A DNA stretch of 64,000 nt from Mycolicibacterium vinylchloridicum (lineage in GTDB: Bacteria > Actinomycetota > Actinomycetes > Mycobacteriales > Mycobacteriaceae): positions 1 to 64,000 of the forward strand of contig NZ_JACBJQ010000017.1 in the NCBI RefSeq assembly GCF_013404075.1. The letters are read 5' to 3'. How positions within the stretch are numbered: position 1 is the first letter of the stretch; the number at the start of each line of letters is the position of its first letter. Shown here in pieces: positions 1 through 7,946 of this stretch. Made by a program: the position numbers and the translations under genes. The notes beneath the pieces were generated by a model that searched no databases, was not told the DNA's origin, and saw nothing but the letters and a program-made list of their open reading frames with translations.

Positions 1-260
1 CCCGCGAACTCGTCAGCACCCGGGCCGACCACGCTGTAGACAGCCTTGCCGGAGTGGAACCACTCCCGGGTCAGCCGGTTGCGGTCCAGGGGGAACACGC
101 CGTTGAGGAAGGTGTCCCACTGCTGAATCGTCATCGTGCGGCCACCGCCGTCAACCAGACTCAGTTCATTGTCCAAACCGGCGTGCGACGTGCCGGTCCC
201 GACGAAGAGTGCGGCAAAGGCGGCGATCATCGCCACCAGCACTCGACCCAGATGTTTCAT
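1..260 (-). CDS. mspA: MspA-family outer-membrane porin, 5' part only
   Basis: Partial gene: the C-terminus lies beyond the left edge of the window. The visible 86 codons start with a 27-residue Sec signal peptide ending in SHA, followed by a mature start GLDNELSLVDG that matches MspA, and by the conserved segments QQWDTFLNGVFPLD and NRLTREWFHSG. MspA forms an octameric channel in the mycolic-acid outer membrane and admits small hydrophilic nutrients. The constriction-zone aspartates (around residue 90 of the mature protein) are not in the window. MspA-type porins belong to fast-growing mycobacteria and are absent from M. tuberculosis, so this gene is the best marker of the organism type. The genome may carry paralogues (MspB-D) that this fragment cannot be separated from. 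Confidence 0.95.
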   Translation of the reverse strand, partial: MKHLGRVLVAMIAAFAALFVGTGTSHAGLDNELSLVDGGGRTMTIQQWDTFLNGVFPLDRNRLTREWFHSGKAVYSVVGPGADEFA

Positions 261-454
261 GCTGACCCCTTGGTGCTTGTGGTGCTTGGTTGGTCTTCGG
301 CGATCGGCGGCCCCGATCACCGAGGGTGCGGTGCGTCGTGACGGACCTCACAGCCAGTCATGACAAAAGCCTCATCGGCAACAGATGCAACATTGTTACC
401 AGGTTGGTCAGAAAATTTCTCGGCGAATGCGGCGCGGCTACTTGACGTCGTTGT
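261..454. other. Intergenic region upstream of mspA and downstream of pruC
   Basis: This gap holds the promoter and 5' leader of mspA (read leftward) and the 3' flank of pruC. I see no convincing gene or strong hairpin. The reading frames that cross it have shadow-like composition. Confidence 0.4.
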
Positions 455-2014
455 TCAGGCGGTCGCGCGCAGGCTCAATGACAGTAATAGCCGGACGTCG
501 GGATCGCTCAGCGAGGTGGAAAGTACCTGCTCAAGGCGCCGAACCCGGTATCGGACGGTATTGGGGTGTACATGTAGCACCGCCGCGGCCGCCGCGACAT
601 CACCGAAGCTGTCCAGGTACACCCGCAGGGTTTCGGCAAGAACGGGCTCGGTTTCGCGTAGCCGGCGCACCCGCGGATCGACCAGCCGGGCGTCGGCGGC
701 CACCAGAGTCACGATCTCGTCGAGCAACACCGTCGTGCGGGCCTCGGCCAGCGTCGTCACCTGACCGAACACCGGATGGCGCGCCGCGCTGTCGAAGACC
801 CGGTCGATGTCGCGGCGTGCGCCTGCGGCTTCGGCCAGCCCGGCGATCGGGGCCGCGATCACCGCGTGCAAATCCAGTCCGAGCTCGGTACGCAGCGCGC
901 CGATCGTGCCGCGGATCCACGATACGGCCGCCGCGGTGCGCCCGGAGTCCGGCAACAGCACGTAGACCCGCGACCCGTTGGCCGCCACCTGGGCGTCGGG
1001 CCGGAAAGCGCTGGCGCTCAACGCCAGAACGTCAGCCATCCGGGGGTGGGGGTCATCGGCGACGAAACCGATCACGGCGGCGCGCCCGTCGAGGGGGACG
1101 TCGAGTTCGCGCGCCAGCGTGGGCAGGTCCGCCCCGTCGGCGTCGGCCAGCCCGAGCAGCTGCTGCACCGCCAGGAGATGTGCCGACGGCCGCGCCGCCA
1201 GCCGGGCCATGATCCGGGCGGCCAGCACTGCCGCGCCGCGCAGCACCTCATCGGCGTCGTCGGCCAGGGGCCGAGAACCCTGCTGGACCCAGATGGTGCC
1301 GGTGAAGCCGGGCGCGCCCTGTCGATGAATGCCGATGGCCAGCCGCGGGCGCAGTCCCAACTCAGGGCGCTCGTCGACCGCGACGACGTCGGGCCCGGCG
1401 CGAAGCCGGTCGAAGATTCCCCATTGGGCGATCCAGCGCAGGTGTTCGGGCGGACCGGCGCGGCCGAGGATCGACAGCCGCCGAAGTTCGTCGGCTTCGT
1501 CGTTGGACGCCGAATACGCCAGCACATGCGATTGCGCGTCTTCGATGCTGACCATGCCGCGAACGCGATCGGCGATCGACTGTGCCAAGGCGAACAGATC
1601 GGTGCCCGAATCGGTCACCGAGTCGGCGCTCCGGTGTTCGAAGACGTGGTTGACCAGGCGATACAACCGCTCCCACCGGGCATTGGGGTCGACCGCCACG
1701 ACGGCCGTTCCCGCGGCGACGGCGCGGTCGACGACTGCGTCGGAGGGTTCCTTGGCGAAGATCGCCGCCGGCGGACCGTGCGACGCGATCTGCCGGTCCA
1801 GCCAGCGCAGGGTGTCGGCGTCGGAGATCCCCAGCAGGAAGAACACATCCGCCGAGCCGACGCTGACCGACAGGCCCAAGCGGACGTCGTCACCGTCGAT
1901 CAGCGCGGCCGACCCCACCGGGCGGTCCAGCCCCCGCGGCGCTTCGACGAGGCGGACCAGCGTCGCATCCAGGGCCAACACCAGTTGTCCCAGCCCGACA
2001 CCGGCCTCACGCAT
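455..2014 (-). CDS. pruC: PucR-family transcriptional activator of proline catabolism (PruC)
   Basis: A 519-residue regulator with the PucR layout: a variable N-terminal sensory part, a GGDEF-like middle segment, and a C-terminal helix-turn-helix at about residues 463-500 (VHPNTVRYRVRRLEQV). It is transcribed divergently from pruA, as is Rv1186c in M. tuberculosis, which is known to activate the pruAB genes. The start is the ATG at 2014. The frame stays open far upstream, but that part is the antisense of pruA and has no protein-like composition. The intergenic direct repeat at 2016-2056 is a candidate binding site. It probably senses proline or a breakdown product; the ligand cannot be read from the sequence. 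Confidence 0.88.
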   Translation of the reverse strand: MREAGVGLGQLVLALDATLVRLVEAPRGLDRPVGSAALIDGDDVRLGLSVSVGSADVFFLLGISDADTLRWLDRQIASHGPPAAIFAKEPSDAVVDRAVAAGTAVVAVDPNARWERLYRLVNHVFEHRSADSVTDSGTDLFALAQSIADRVRGMVSIEDAQSHVLAYSASNDEADELRRLSILGRAGPPEHLRWIAQWGIFDRLRAGPDVVAVDERPELGLRPRLAIGIHRQGAPGFTGTIWVQQGSRPLADDADEVLRGAAVLAARIMARLAARPSAHLLAVQQLLGLADADGADLPTLARELDVPLDGRAAVIGFVADDPHPRMADVLALSASAFRPDAQVAANGSRVYVLLPDSGRTAAAVSWIRGTIGALRTELGLDLHAVIAAPIAGLAEAAGARRDIDRVFDSAARHPVFGQVTTLAEARTTVLLDEIVTLVAADARLVDPRVRRLRETEPVLAETLRVYLDSFGDVAAAAAVLHVHPNTVRYRVRRLEQVLSTSLSDPDVRLLLSLSLRATA

Positions 2015-2015
2015 A

Positions 2016-2056
2016 TTGTCGGATTCTACTAGCAATGAAGAAGAGTCTTGTCTGAT
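2016..2056. promoter_or_regulatory. Direct repeat in the pruC-pruA divergent promoter
   Basis: TTGTCGGAT (2016-2024) and TTGTCTGAT (2048-2056) match in 8 of 9 positions. Their starts are 32 bp apart, about three helical turns, in the 84-bp gap between the divergent genes. This is a plausible activator site for PruC, inferred from position only. Confidence 0.4.
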
Positions 2057-2098
2057 CAGCCAACAGTTTGTGGCGCGCCGGGCGCGATCCTGGTCTGC

Positions 2099-3730
2099 AT
2101 GGACGCCCGCACCGAAGTTCCCGTTCCCGCCAACGAGCCGGTTCACGATTTCGCACCTCACTCCGCCGAGCGGGCCCGCCTCGCCGCGGCCCTGCACGAT
2201 CTGTCCAGCAACCCCATCGACCTGCCGCATGTCATCGGCGGCCGCCACCGCCTCGGTGACGGCGAGCGCATCGACGTGGTCCAGCCACACCGGCACAGCG
2301 CCCGTCTGGGCACCCTGTCCAACGCGACCACCGCCGACGCCATGGCCGCGGTGGACGCGGCGATGGCCGCCAAACGTGAGTGGGCCGCAACCCCGTTCGA
2401 CGAGCGAGCCGCGGTGTTCCTGCGCGCCGCCGACCTGTTGGCCGGCCCGTGGCGGGAGAAGATCGCCGCCGCCACGATGCTGGGCCAGTCCAAGACCGCC
2501 TATCAGGCCGAGATCGACGCGCCCTGCGAACTGGTCGATTTCTGGCGCTTCAATGTGGCCTTTGCCCGCCAGATCCTGGCCCAGCAGCCGCTCAGCAGCC
2601 CCGGCGTGTGGAACCGCACCGACTACCGACCGCTGGACGGATTCGTCTATGCCGTCACACCGTTCAACTTCACCGCCATCGCAGGCAACCTGCCGACCGC
2701 GCCGGCGCTGATGGGCAACACCGTGGTGTGGAAGCCGTCGATCACCCAGACCTTCGCCGCCTACCTGACGATGCAGCTGCTCGAGGCGGCCGGACTGCCG
2801 CCGGGCGTGATCAACCTGGTCGCCGGGGACGGGTATGCGGTGTCCGACGTCGTGCTGGCCGACCGCCGGTTGTCCGGTATCCATTTCACCGGATCCACCG
2901 CCACCTTCCAGCACCTGTGGCGCGAAGTCGGCACCCGCATCGCCGACTACGACTCGTATCCGAGGCTGGTCGGCGAGACCGGCGGCAAGGACTTCGTCGT
3001 CGCACACACCTCGGCGGACCCCGATGTGTTGCGCACGGCCTTGATTCGCGGTGCATTCGACTATCAGGGCCAGAAATGTTCGGCCGCGTCGCGGGCGTTC
3101 ATCCCGCGCTCGGTGTGGCAGGCGATGGGCGACGATTTCCTCGGCGCCACCCAAGCGCTGACCTACGGCGACGTCGCCGACCTGTCGAACTACGGCGGGG
3201 CCGTCATCGACGCTCGCGCGTTCGCCAAGAACTCCCGTGCATTGGAAAGGGCCAAGAGTGCGCCCGGTGTCACCATCGCCGTCGGCGGCGAATGTGACGA
3301 CAGTGAAGGCTATTTCGTGCGGCCGACCGTCCTGCTGTCCGACGACCCGGGCGACGAAGCCTTCAGATGTGAGTACTTCGGCCCGATCCTGGCCGTGCAC
3401 GTCTATCCCGACGACGAGTTCGACGAACTCCTCGACGTCGTGGACCACGGGTCGCCCTACGCGCTGACGGGCGCCGTCATCGCTACGGACCGCGACGCGG
3501 TGCGGACCGCTGCCGATCGCCTGCGATTCGCCGCGGGCAACTTCTATGTCAACGACAAGCCGACCGGGGCCGTCGTCGGGCAGCAGCCGTTCGGCGGGTC
3601 GCGGGCCTCGGGCACCAACGACAAGGCCGGCTCGCCGCTCAACCTGCTGCGCTGGACGTCGGCGCGATCGGTCAAGGAGACCTTCGTCCCGCCCACCGAC
3701 CACATCTACCCGCATATGGAGGTGCAGTGA
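2099..3730 (+). CDS. pruA: 1-pyrroline-5-carboxylate dehydrogenase
   Basis: A 543-residue aldehyde dehydrogenase that oxidises glutamate-gamma-semialdehyde (P5C) to glutamate with NAD+, the second step of proline catabolism. The general base Glu293 lies in GETGGKD and the catalytic Cys327 in YQGQKCSAA, 34 residues apart as the family requires. The start is the ATG at 2099, which gives the length usual for mycobacterial PruA; an upstream start at 2048 would add 17 residues that do not look conserved. The stop codon overlaps the start of pruB, so the two are translationally coupled and probably exchange P5C. Confidence 0.96.
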   Translation: MDARTEVPVPANEPVHDFAPHSAERARLAAALHDLSSNPIDLPHVIGGRHRLGDGERIDVVQPHRHSARLGTLSNATTADAMAAVDAAMAAKREWAATPFDERAAVFLRAADLLAGPWREKIAAATMLGQSKTAYQAEIDAPCELVDFWRFNVAFARQILAQQPLSSPGVWNRTDYRPLDGFVYAVTPFNFTAIAGNLPTAPALMGNTVVWKPSITQTFAAYLTMQLLEAAGLPPGVINLVAGDGYAVSDVVLADRRLSGIHFTGSTATFQHLWREVGTRIADYDSYPRLVGETGGKDFVVAHTSADPDVLRTALIRGAFDYQGQKCSAASRAFIPRSVWQAMGDDFLGATQALTYGDVADLSNYGGAVIDARAFAKNSRALERAKSAPGVTIAVGGECDDSEGYFVRPTVLLSDDPGDEAFRCEYFGPILAVHVYPDDEFDELLDVVDHGSPYALTGAVIATDRDAVRTAADRLRFAAGNFYVNDKPTGAVVGQQPFGGSRASGTNDKAGSPLNLLRWTSARSVKETFVPPTDHIYPHMEVQ

Positions 3731-4689
3731 TGAGCGTCTTCGCCTACGTGGCGCGACCGGCGATCCTGGCGGCCAGTCGCTCAGATCGCTTGCGCCGCAG
3801 TGCCGAACGCATGCCGGTCGCCCGCGACGTCGTCGGCAGGTTCGTGCCCGGTGAGACGAAGGACGACGCGCTGGACGCGGTCACCGCGTTGCGCGACTCG
3901 GGCCGCTTGGTCAGTATCGACTACCTCGGGGAGGACGTCACCGACGTCGACGCCGCCGAGGCGACCGGCAAGGCTTATCTGCAACTGCTCGACGCGCTCG
4001 GCGCCCGCTGCGAGTACCGCGAGGCGACGGTGCGCGCGCTGGAGGTGTCGCTGAAACTGTCCGCCCTGGGCCAGTCGCTGCCCAGAGACGGCGACAAGAT
4101 CGCGTTTGAGAACGCCCATACCATCTGCGCGCGGGCACAGGAGGTCGGCGCCTGGGTGACGATCGACGCCGAGGATCACACGACCACCGACTCCACCCTG
4201 TCGATCGTGCGCGACCTGCGCATCGAATTTCCTTGGGTGGGAACGGTTCTGCAGGCCTATCTGAAGCGTACCGAGGCTGACTGCGCCGAGTTCGCGGCCT
4301 CCGGCGCCCGGATCCGGTTGTGCAAGGGTGCCTACGACGAACCGGCGTCGGTGGCCTACCGGCACGCAGATGAGGTCACCGAATCCTACCTGCGCTGCCT
4401 GCGCACACTGATGGCCGGCGACGGCTATCCGATGGTCGCCTCGCACGACCCGGTTGTGATCACCGCGGCGGGCGAGCTGGCTCGCGAATTCGACCGTGGC
4501 ACCGATGGCTTCGAATACCAGATGCTCTACGGCATCCGGGACGGCGAGCAGCGCCGCCTGGCGGACGAGGGCAATCACATGCGGGTGTACGTCCCGTTCG
4601 GCACGCAGTGGTATGGCTACTTCGTCCGTCGACTTGCCGAACGCCCAGCCAACCTGATGTTCTTTCTGCGAGCACTGACCCATCGCTAG
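3730..4689 (+). CDS. pruB: Proline dehydrogenase (monofunctional, FAD-dependent)
   Basis: A 319-residue (beta/alpha)8 flavoenzyme that oxidises proline to P5C and passes electrons to the respiratory chain. Family motifs include RIRLCKGAYDEP, ASHDP, and the C-terminal YGIRDGEQRRL and PFGTQWYGYFVRRLAERP segments, whose arginines bind the substrate carboxylate. The ATG at 3730 overlaps the pruA stop by one base; a GTG three bases earlier is possible. It forms an operon with pruA. Loss of proline dehydrogenase alone would leave pruA without substrate, so the coupling makes functional sense. Confidence 0.95.
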   Translation: MSVFAYVARPAILAASRSDRLRRSAERMPVARDVVGRFVPGETKDDALDAVTALRDSGRLVSIDYLGEDVTDVDAAEATGKAYLQLLDALGARCEYREATVRALEVSLKLSALGQSLPRDGDKIAFENAHTICARAQEVGAWVTIDAEDHTTTDSTLSIVRDLRIEFPWVGTVLQAYLKRTEADCAEFAASGARIRLCKGAYDEPASVAYRHADEVTESYLRCLRTLMAGDGYPMVASHDPVVITAAGELAREFDRGTDGFEYQMLYGIRDGEQRRLADEGNHMRVYVPFGTQWYGYFVRRLAERPANLMFFLRALTHR

Positions 4690-4740
4690 ACAGGGACCCC
4701 GCTGAGCGCACTGCACGCTGTCACTCTGCTGATCGCCGGT

Positions 4741-5451
4741 GTGCTCGGCGGACTGACCGGCAGCATCGCGGGCCTGGCCTCGGTGGCCACCTATCCGGCA
4801 CTGCTCGCCGTGGGGCTCCCGCCGGTGACCGCGAACGTCACCAACACGGTGGCGCTGGTGTTCAACGGCATCGGCTCGGCCTGGGGATCGCGACCCGAAC
4901 TGGCCGGGCAGGGGCGCTTCATCACCCGCGCAGCCCCGGTGACCCTTGCCGGCGGCGCGCTCGGCGCGGTACTGCTGCTGACCACCCCGGCGGACGCCTT
5001 CGAGAAGGTGGTCCCGGTTCTGCTGGCGGTGGCGTCGGCGGCGATCGTCACGCCACGAGGCACACCACATCCGGGCCGACGTCGCAGGGCGGTACTGGTG
5101 GCCGAGATGGCCGCGATGTTCGGGATCGCGCTGTACGGAGGCTATTTCGGCGCGGCAGCCGGGGTACTGTTCCTGGCGCTGCTGCTCAACGCCGGTGCCG
5201 ACAGCCTGGCGCACGCCAACGCCGCCAAGAACATCCTGCTCGGGCTGGCGAATACCGTGGCCGCGGTGCTGTTCGGCATTCTCGCGCCCGTGCACTGGCT
5301 CGCCGTCATCCCGCTGGGCGCGGGCTGCCTGATCGGATCGCGGCTGGGGCCCATTGTCGTGCGACACGCACCGGCCACCCCGTTGCGGATCCTCATCGGT
5401 GTGGCCGGTCTGGTGCTGGCCGTCAAGCTCGGTTTCGACGCCTACCGCTGA
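4741..5451 (+). CDS. TauE/SafE-family membrane permease
   Basis: A very hydrophobic protein of at least 236 residues, with the glycine-rich first helix (GGLTGSIAGLASVATYPALL) and the repeated two-half topology of TauE/SafE (DUF81) transporters, which export sulfite, sulfoacetate or other small organic anions. The substrate cannot be assigned. The GTG at 4741 is the first canonical start, but it cuts into the first membrane helix. The same frame is open back to a CTG at 4702 (LSALHAVTLLIAGV...), which would restore a complete helix. It follows pruB by 51 bp or less and may be read with it. Its 3' end overlaps the convergent acyltransferase gene by 29 bp. Confidence 0.82.
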   Translation: MLGGLTGSIAGLASVATYPALLAVGLPPVTANVTNTVALVFNGIGSAWGSRPELAGQGRFITRAAPVTLAGGALGAVLLLTTPADAFEKVVPVLLAVASAAIVTPRGTPHPGRRRRAVLVAEMAAMFGIALYGGYFGAAAGVLFLALLLNAGADSLAHANAAKNILLGLANTVAAVLFGILAPVHWLAVIPLGAGCLIGSRLGPIVVRHAPATPLRILIGVAGLVLAVKLGFDAYR

Positions 5452-6727
5452 CTGCGGGCGCCAACGCCACCAGCGCCACACCGACAGCGAAACCGATACT
5501 GGCCGCGACGGGGAAACGCCCGTCGGGCGCGAACCCGAGCGCGGCGAAAACCGACATCGTCACCGCGATCGCGAGAGTGCCTGCGAACAACAGCACTTCG
5601 CCCAGCCGCGGCGGGATCGGGACGGCGATCGTGGGCAGCGCCGCCGAGAAGAGCCTGCGCCCCCACCACAAGAACACCAGCTCGACGGCGGCCACCCCCG
5701 CCAGAATCGCCACCCAGCCGAGCCGGAACCACCACCAGGCCGCCGTGCCGAGCGTCGGTTGCGGCAGCAGCCCGGTCGGATACCCAGCCAGGGCCACGAT
5801 GACGACCGGCACCATGTGCCAGAGGTAGAGTGCCATCACGTTGTCGTTGGCGATCGCCAGAATGCGTTGGGCACGAGCCGATTTCAGCAGGACATTGACA
5901 GCTGGGACGGCAGCCAGCGCGATCCCGGCCTCGGTGCAGCCGAGGGCCAGGAGTGCCAGATTGGGCGGCCCGGTGTTGTCCACGACCGCCCCCGGAACGC
6001 CGATCATGCTCACCGGATACGGCCCGACGGTGACCAGCAGCACCAACACGAAGGCCGAACAGGCGGCGAGCACGACCGGCACCCGCCCGCGCAACTTGCC
6101 GTCATGCCAAGCGATTCCGAGCTGATAGAGCAGTCCCCACACCAGCAGGTAATTCAGCCATCCCACGTAGTGCAGATGTGCGGCGATCGTGGCCACGTCG
6201 ATCGCGGCGATCGCCACCGTCATCACCACCGGCACCCACAAACCCCAGCGGCGGTGCAGGGCCACCGCAACCGGCGTCAGCGCCACCACCAGGACGTAGA
6301 TGCCCAGGAACCACAGGTGCATGGCCACCGCCCAGGCGCCGAAATCCAGCTCTGAGCCGGCGACCCCGACCCCGTGCAGCACCGCCACCACCACCAACGC
6401 GAACACGACATAGACCGCCGTCGGCCCGATCGGTCGAACCAGCCTGCGGCGCAGCCACTCCTGGCGGGATTGCGTGCCGCTGCGGTGTGCCCATGACACG
6501 GCGCTGGCGTAGCCCGCGACCACGAAGAACACCGGCACCACCTGGAAGATCCAGGTCAACCACTGGGTCCAGGGCAGGTCGACGAGCGGGTTGTCCCGCC
6601 AGAACGCACCGTCGGAAAAGGTCAGCGACGCCGCCATCCAGTGCCCGACCACGACGAACAGCAGGGCAACCACCCGATACAGATCCATCGCGTGGTTGCG
6701 CACCGTCGTCGTCGCCGTGTCGGTCAT
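5423..6727 (-). CDS. Acyltransferase-3 family membrane protein
   Basis: A 434-residue integral membrane protein with about ten hydrophobic segments. The first helix carries the family signature (MDLYRVVALLFVVVGHWMA), in which the histidine is the presumed catalytic residue; helix 2 has FQVVPVFFVVAGYASA. Such proteins transfer acetyl or longer acyl groups to extracytoplasmic sugars. The gene lies beside a glycosyltransferase operon, so decoration of a surface glycan is a reasonable inference, but transcription is away from that operon. The start is the ATG at 6727. A lipid or peptidoglycan substrate is equally possible. Confidence 0.82.
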   Translation of the reverse strand: MTDTATTTVRNHAMDLYRVVALLFVVVGHWMAASLTFSDGAFWRDNPLVDLPWTQWLTWIFQVVPVFFVVAGYASAVSWAHRSGTQSRQEWLRRRLVRPIGPTAVYVVFALVVVAVLHGVGVAGSELDFGAWAVAMHLWFLGIYVLVVALTPVAVALHRRWGLWVPVVMTVAIAAIDVATIAAHLHYVGWLNYLLVWGLLYQLGIAWHDGKLRGRVPVVLAACSAFVLVLLVTVGPYPVSMIGVPGAVVDNTGPPNLALLALGCTEAGIALAAVPAVNVLLKSARAQRILAIANDNVMALYLWHMVPVVIVALAGYPTGLLPQPTLGTAAWWWFRLGWVAILAGVAAVELVFLWWGRRLFSAALPTIAVPIPPRLGEVLLFAGTLAIAVTMSVFAALGFAPDGRFPVAASIGFAVGVALVALAPAVSGRRRNRA

Positions 6728-6836
6728 CGATCTCCATTGTGGCCGACCGTTGCCGGGTTGGTAGGACGGCACGGGCAATGTTTGCTTGTCGCGGCGGTAG
6801 CCTGGGTCGAGACATAGGCGAGGGAGCGGAGGAGAT

Positions 6837-7946
6837 ATGGCGGACTTGCTGTTCGACGTCCGCCACATCAATTCCAGCGGCATCGGCACCTATATCCGAA
6901 TGCAGCTCCCGCATCTGGGCGAAATTCTGCCGCGTAACGGCCTGAAATTGGCGATCCTGGCCGACGTGGATTCCACGCCGCACGTTGCGGCGAACACCGA
7001 GGTGGTGGTGGCGCGACCCGCGAATGCACCCATGTATTCGCTGGATGAGCAGCGAGTTTGGGATACGGCACTGAAGCAATGCCGGCCGCGGGCGATCTGG
7101 CTGCCGCAATATCCCTACCCGTTTCCGCTGCTGAAGCCCGCGAACCGCGATATCGCCGCATTCGTCACGGTGCACGACACAATTCAGCTGCTGCCACCGG
7201 AAATCAGCGATCAGAATTGGGCCAAGCGGGCATATGCGCGCACCATGTTCACGATTGATGCCCACAGATGTCGCGCGATTTTCACGCCGTCCGAGGCGAC
7301 CGCAGACGCGCTTCGCCAGGTAGCCCGCTGTGCGCCGATCGTTTCACCCATTCCGGTCGGCGATGACTGGTTCGCCGACGTCGATCCGGCCTTGTCGCCG
7401 GTTCAGGGGCGATACCTGCTCTATGTCGGCAACGTGAAGCGCCACAAGAACCTGCCGATGCTGTTGCAATCCTTCGCCGACGTCGCTGACTCGATCCCGC
7501 ACAAGCTGGTGATCGCCGGGGGCGGGGAGTCGTTGCGAACGCTCGACGAGCGGGTCCAGCAGGTGGCCACCGGCCTGGGCGATCGCGTGGTCCTGGCCGG
7601 GCGGCTGGAGTTCCAGGCGCTGCGCGCGCTCGTCGCCGGTGCCGAGCTTTTGGTGATGCCGTCGCTGTGTGAGGGAGCGGGGCTGCCGCCGTTGGAGGCG
7701 ATGGCTTCCCGCACCGCCGTGCTGGCATCCAGCATTCCTGCGGTGAGGGAAACGTGCGGGGACGGGGCCGATTATTTCGACCCCACCGACAGCGCCGGCC
7801 TCGCGGCGCTGCTGCGCAAGTATTGTGGCGACGACGCGGCCCGCGCCGATTTGGCAGCCAGGGGTTGGTCGTATGTCACCCGGCGACAGGCCGAAGCGCC
7901 GTTCACCGCGGCCGTGGACACGATCGTCGCGGAGTTGCGAACGTGA
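6837..7946 (+). CDS. GT4-family glycosyltransferase of the exopolysaccharide-like locus
   Basis: A 369-residue GT-B fold enzyme. The N-terminal half has DVRHINSSGIGTYIR, a glycine loop that binds the acceptor or diphosphate. The C-terminal half has LLYVGNVKRHKNL and the retaining-GT4 E-x7-E motif EGAGLPPLE at residues 279-287. It resembles cytoplasmic mannosyl- or glucosyltransferases that build lipid-linked repeat units; donor and acceptor are unknown. A strong ribosome site (GGAGGAG) precedes the ATG at 6837. It is the first gene of a two-gene operon and overlaps the next start by one base. Confidence 0.87.
   Translation: MADLLFDVRHINSSGIGTYIRMQLPHLGEILPRNGLKLAILADVDSTPHVAANTEVVVARPANAPMYSLDEQRVWDTALKQCRPRAIWLPQYPYPFPLLKPANRDIAAFVTVHDTIQLLPPEISDQNWAKRAYARTMFTIDAHRCRAIFTPSEATADALRQVARCAPIVSPIPVGDDWFADVDPALSPVQGRYLLYVGNVKRHKNLPMLLQSFADVADSIPHKLVIAGGGESLRTLDERVQQVATGLGDRVVLAGRLEFQALRALVAGAELLVMPSLCEGAGLPPLEAMASRTAVLASSIPAVRETCGDGADYFDPTDSAGLAALLRKYCGDDAARADLAARGWSYVTRRQAEAPFTAAVDTIVAELRT

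Noticed and set aside
2015..3715. N-terminal extension of the pruC frame (more than 560 residues)
   Set aside because: It is the antisense of pruA; the translation is biased and shares no domain, while pruA has clear catalytic residues.
3781..5481. 566-residue frame on the - strand
   Set aside because: It is antisense to pruB and the permease gene, both of which have strong family motifs; high GC keeps such frames open.
5354..6355. 333-residue + strand frame opposite the acyltransferase
   Set aside because: Rich in Arg, Gln, His and Asp without hydrophobic pattern, and antisense to a convincing membrane protein.
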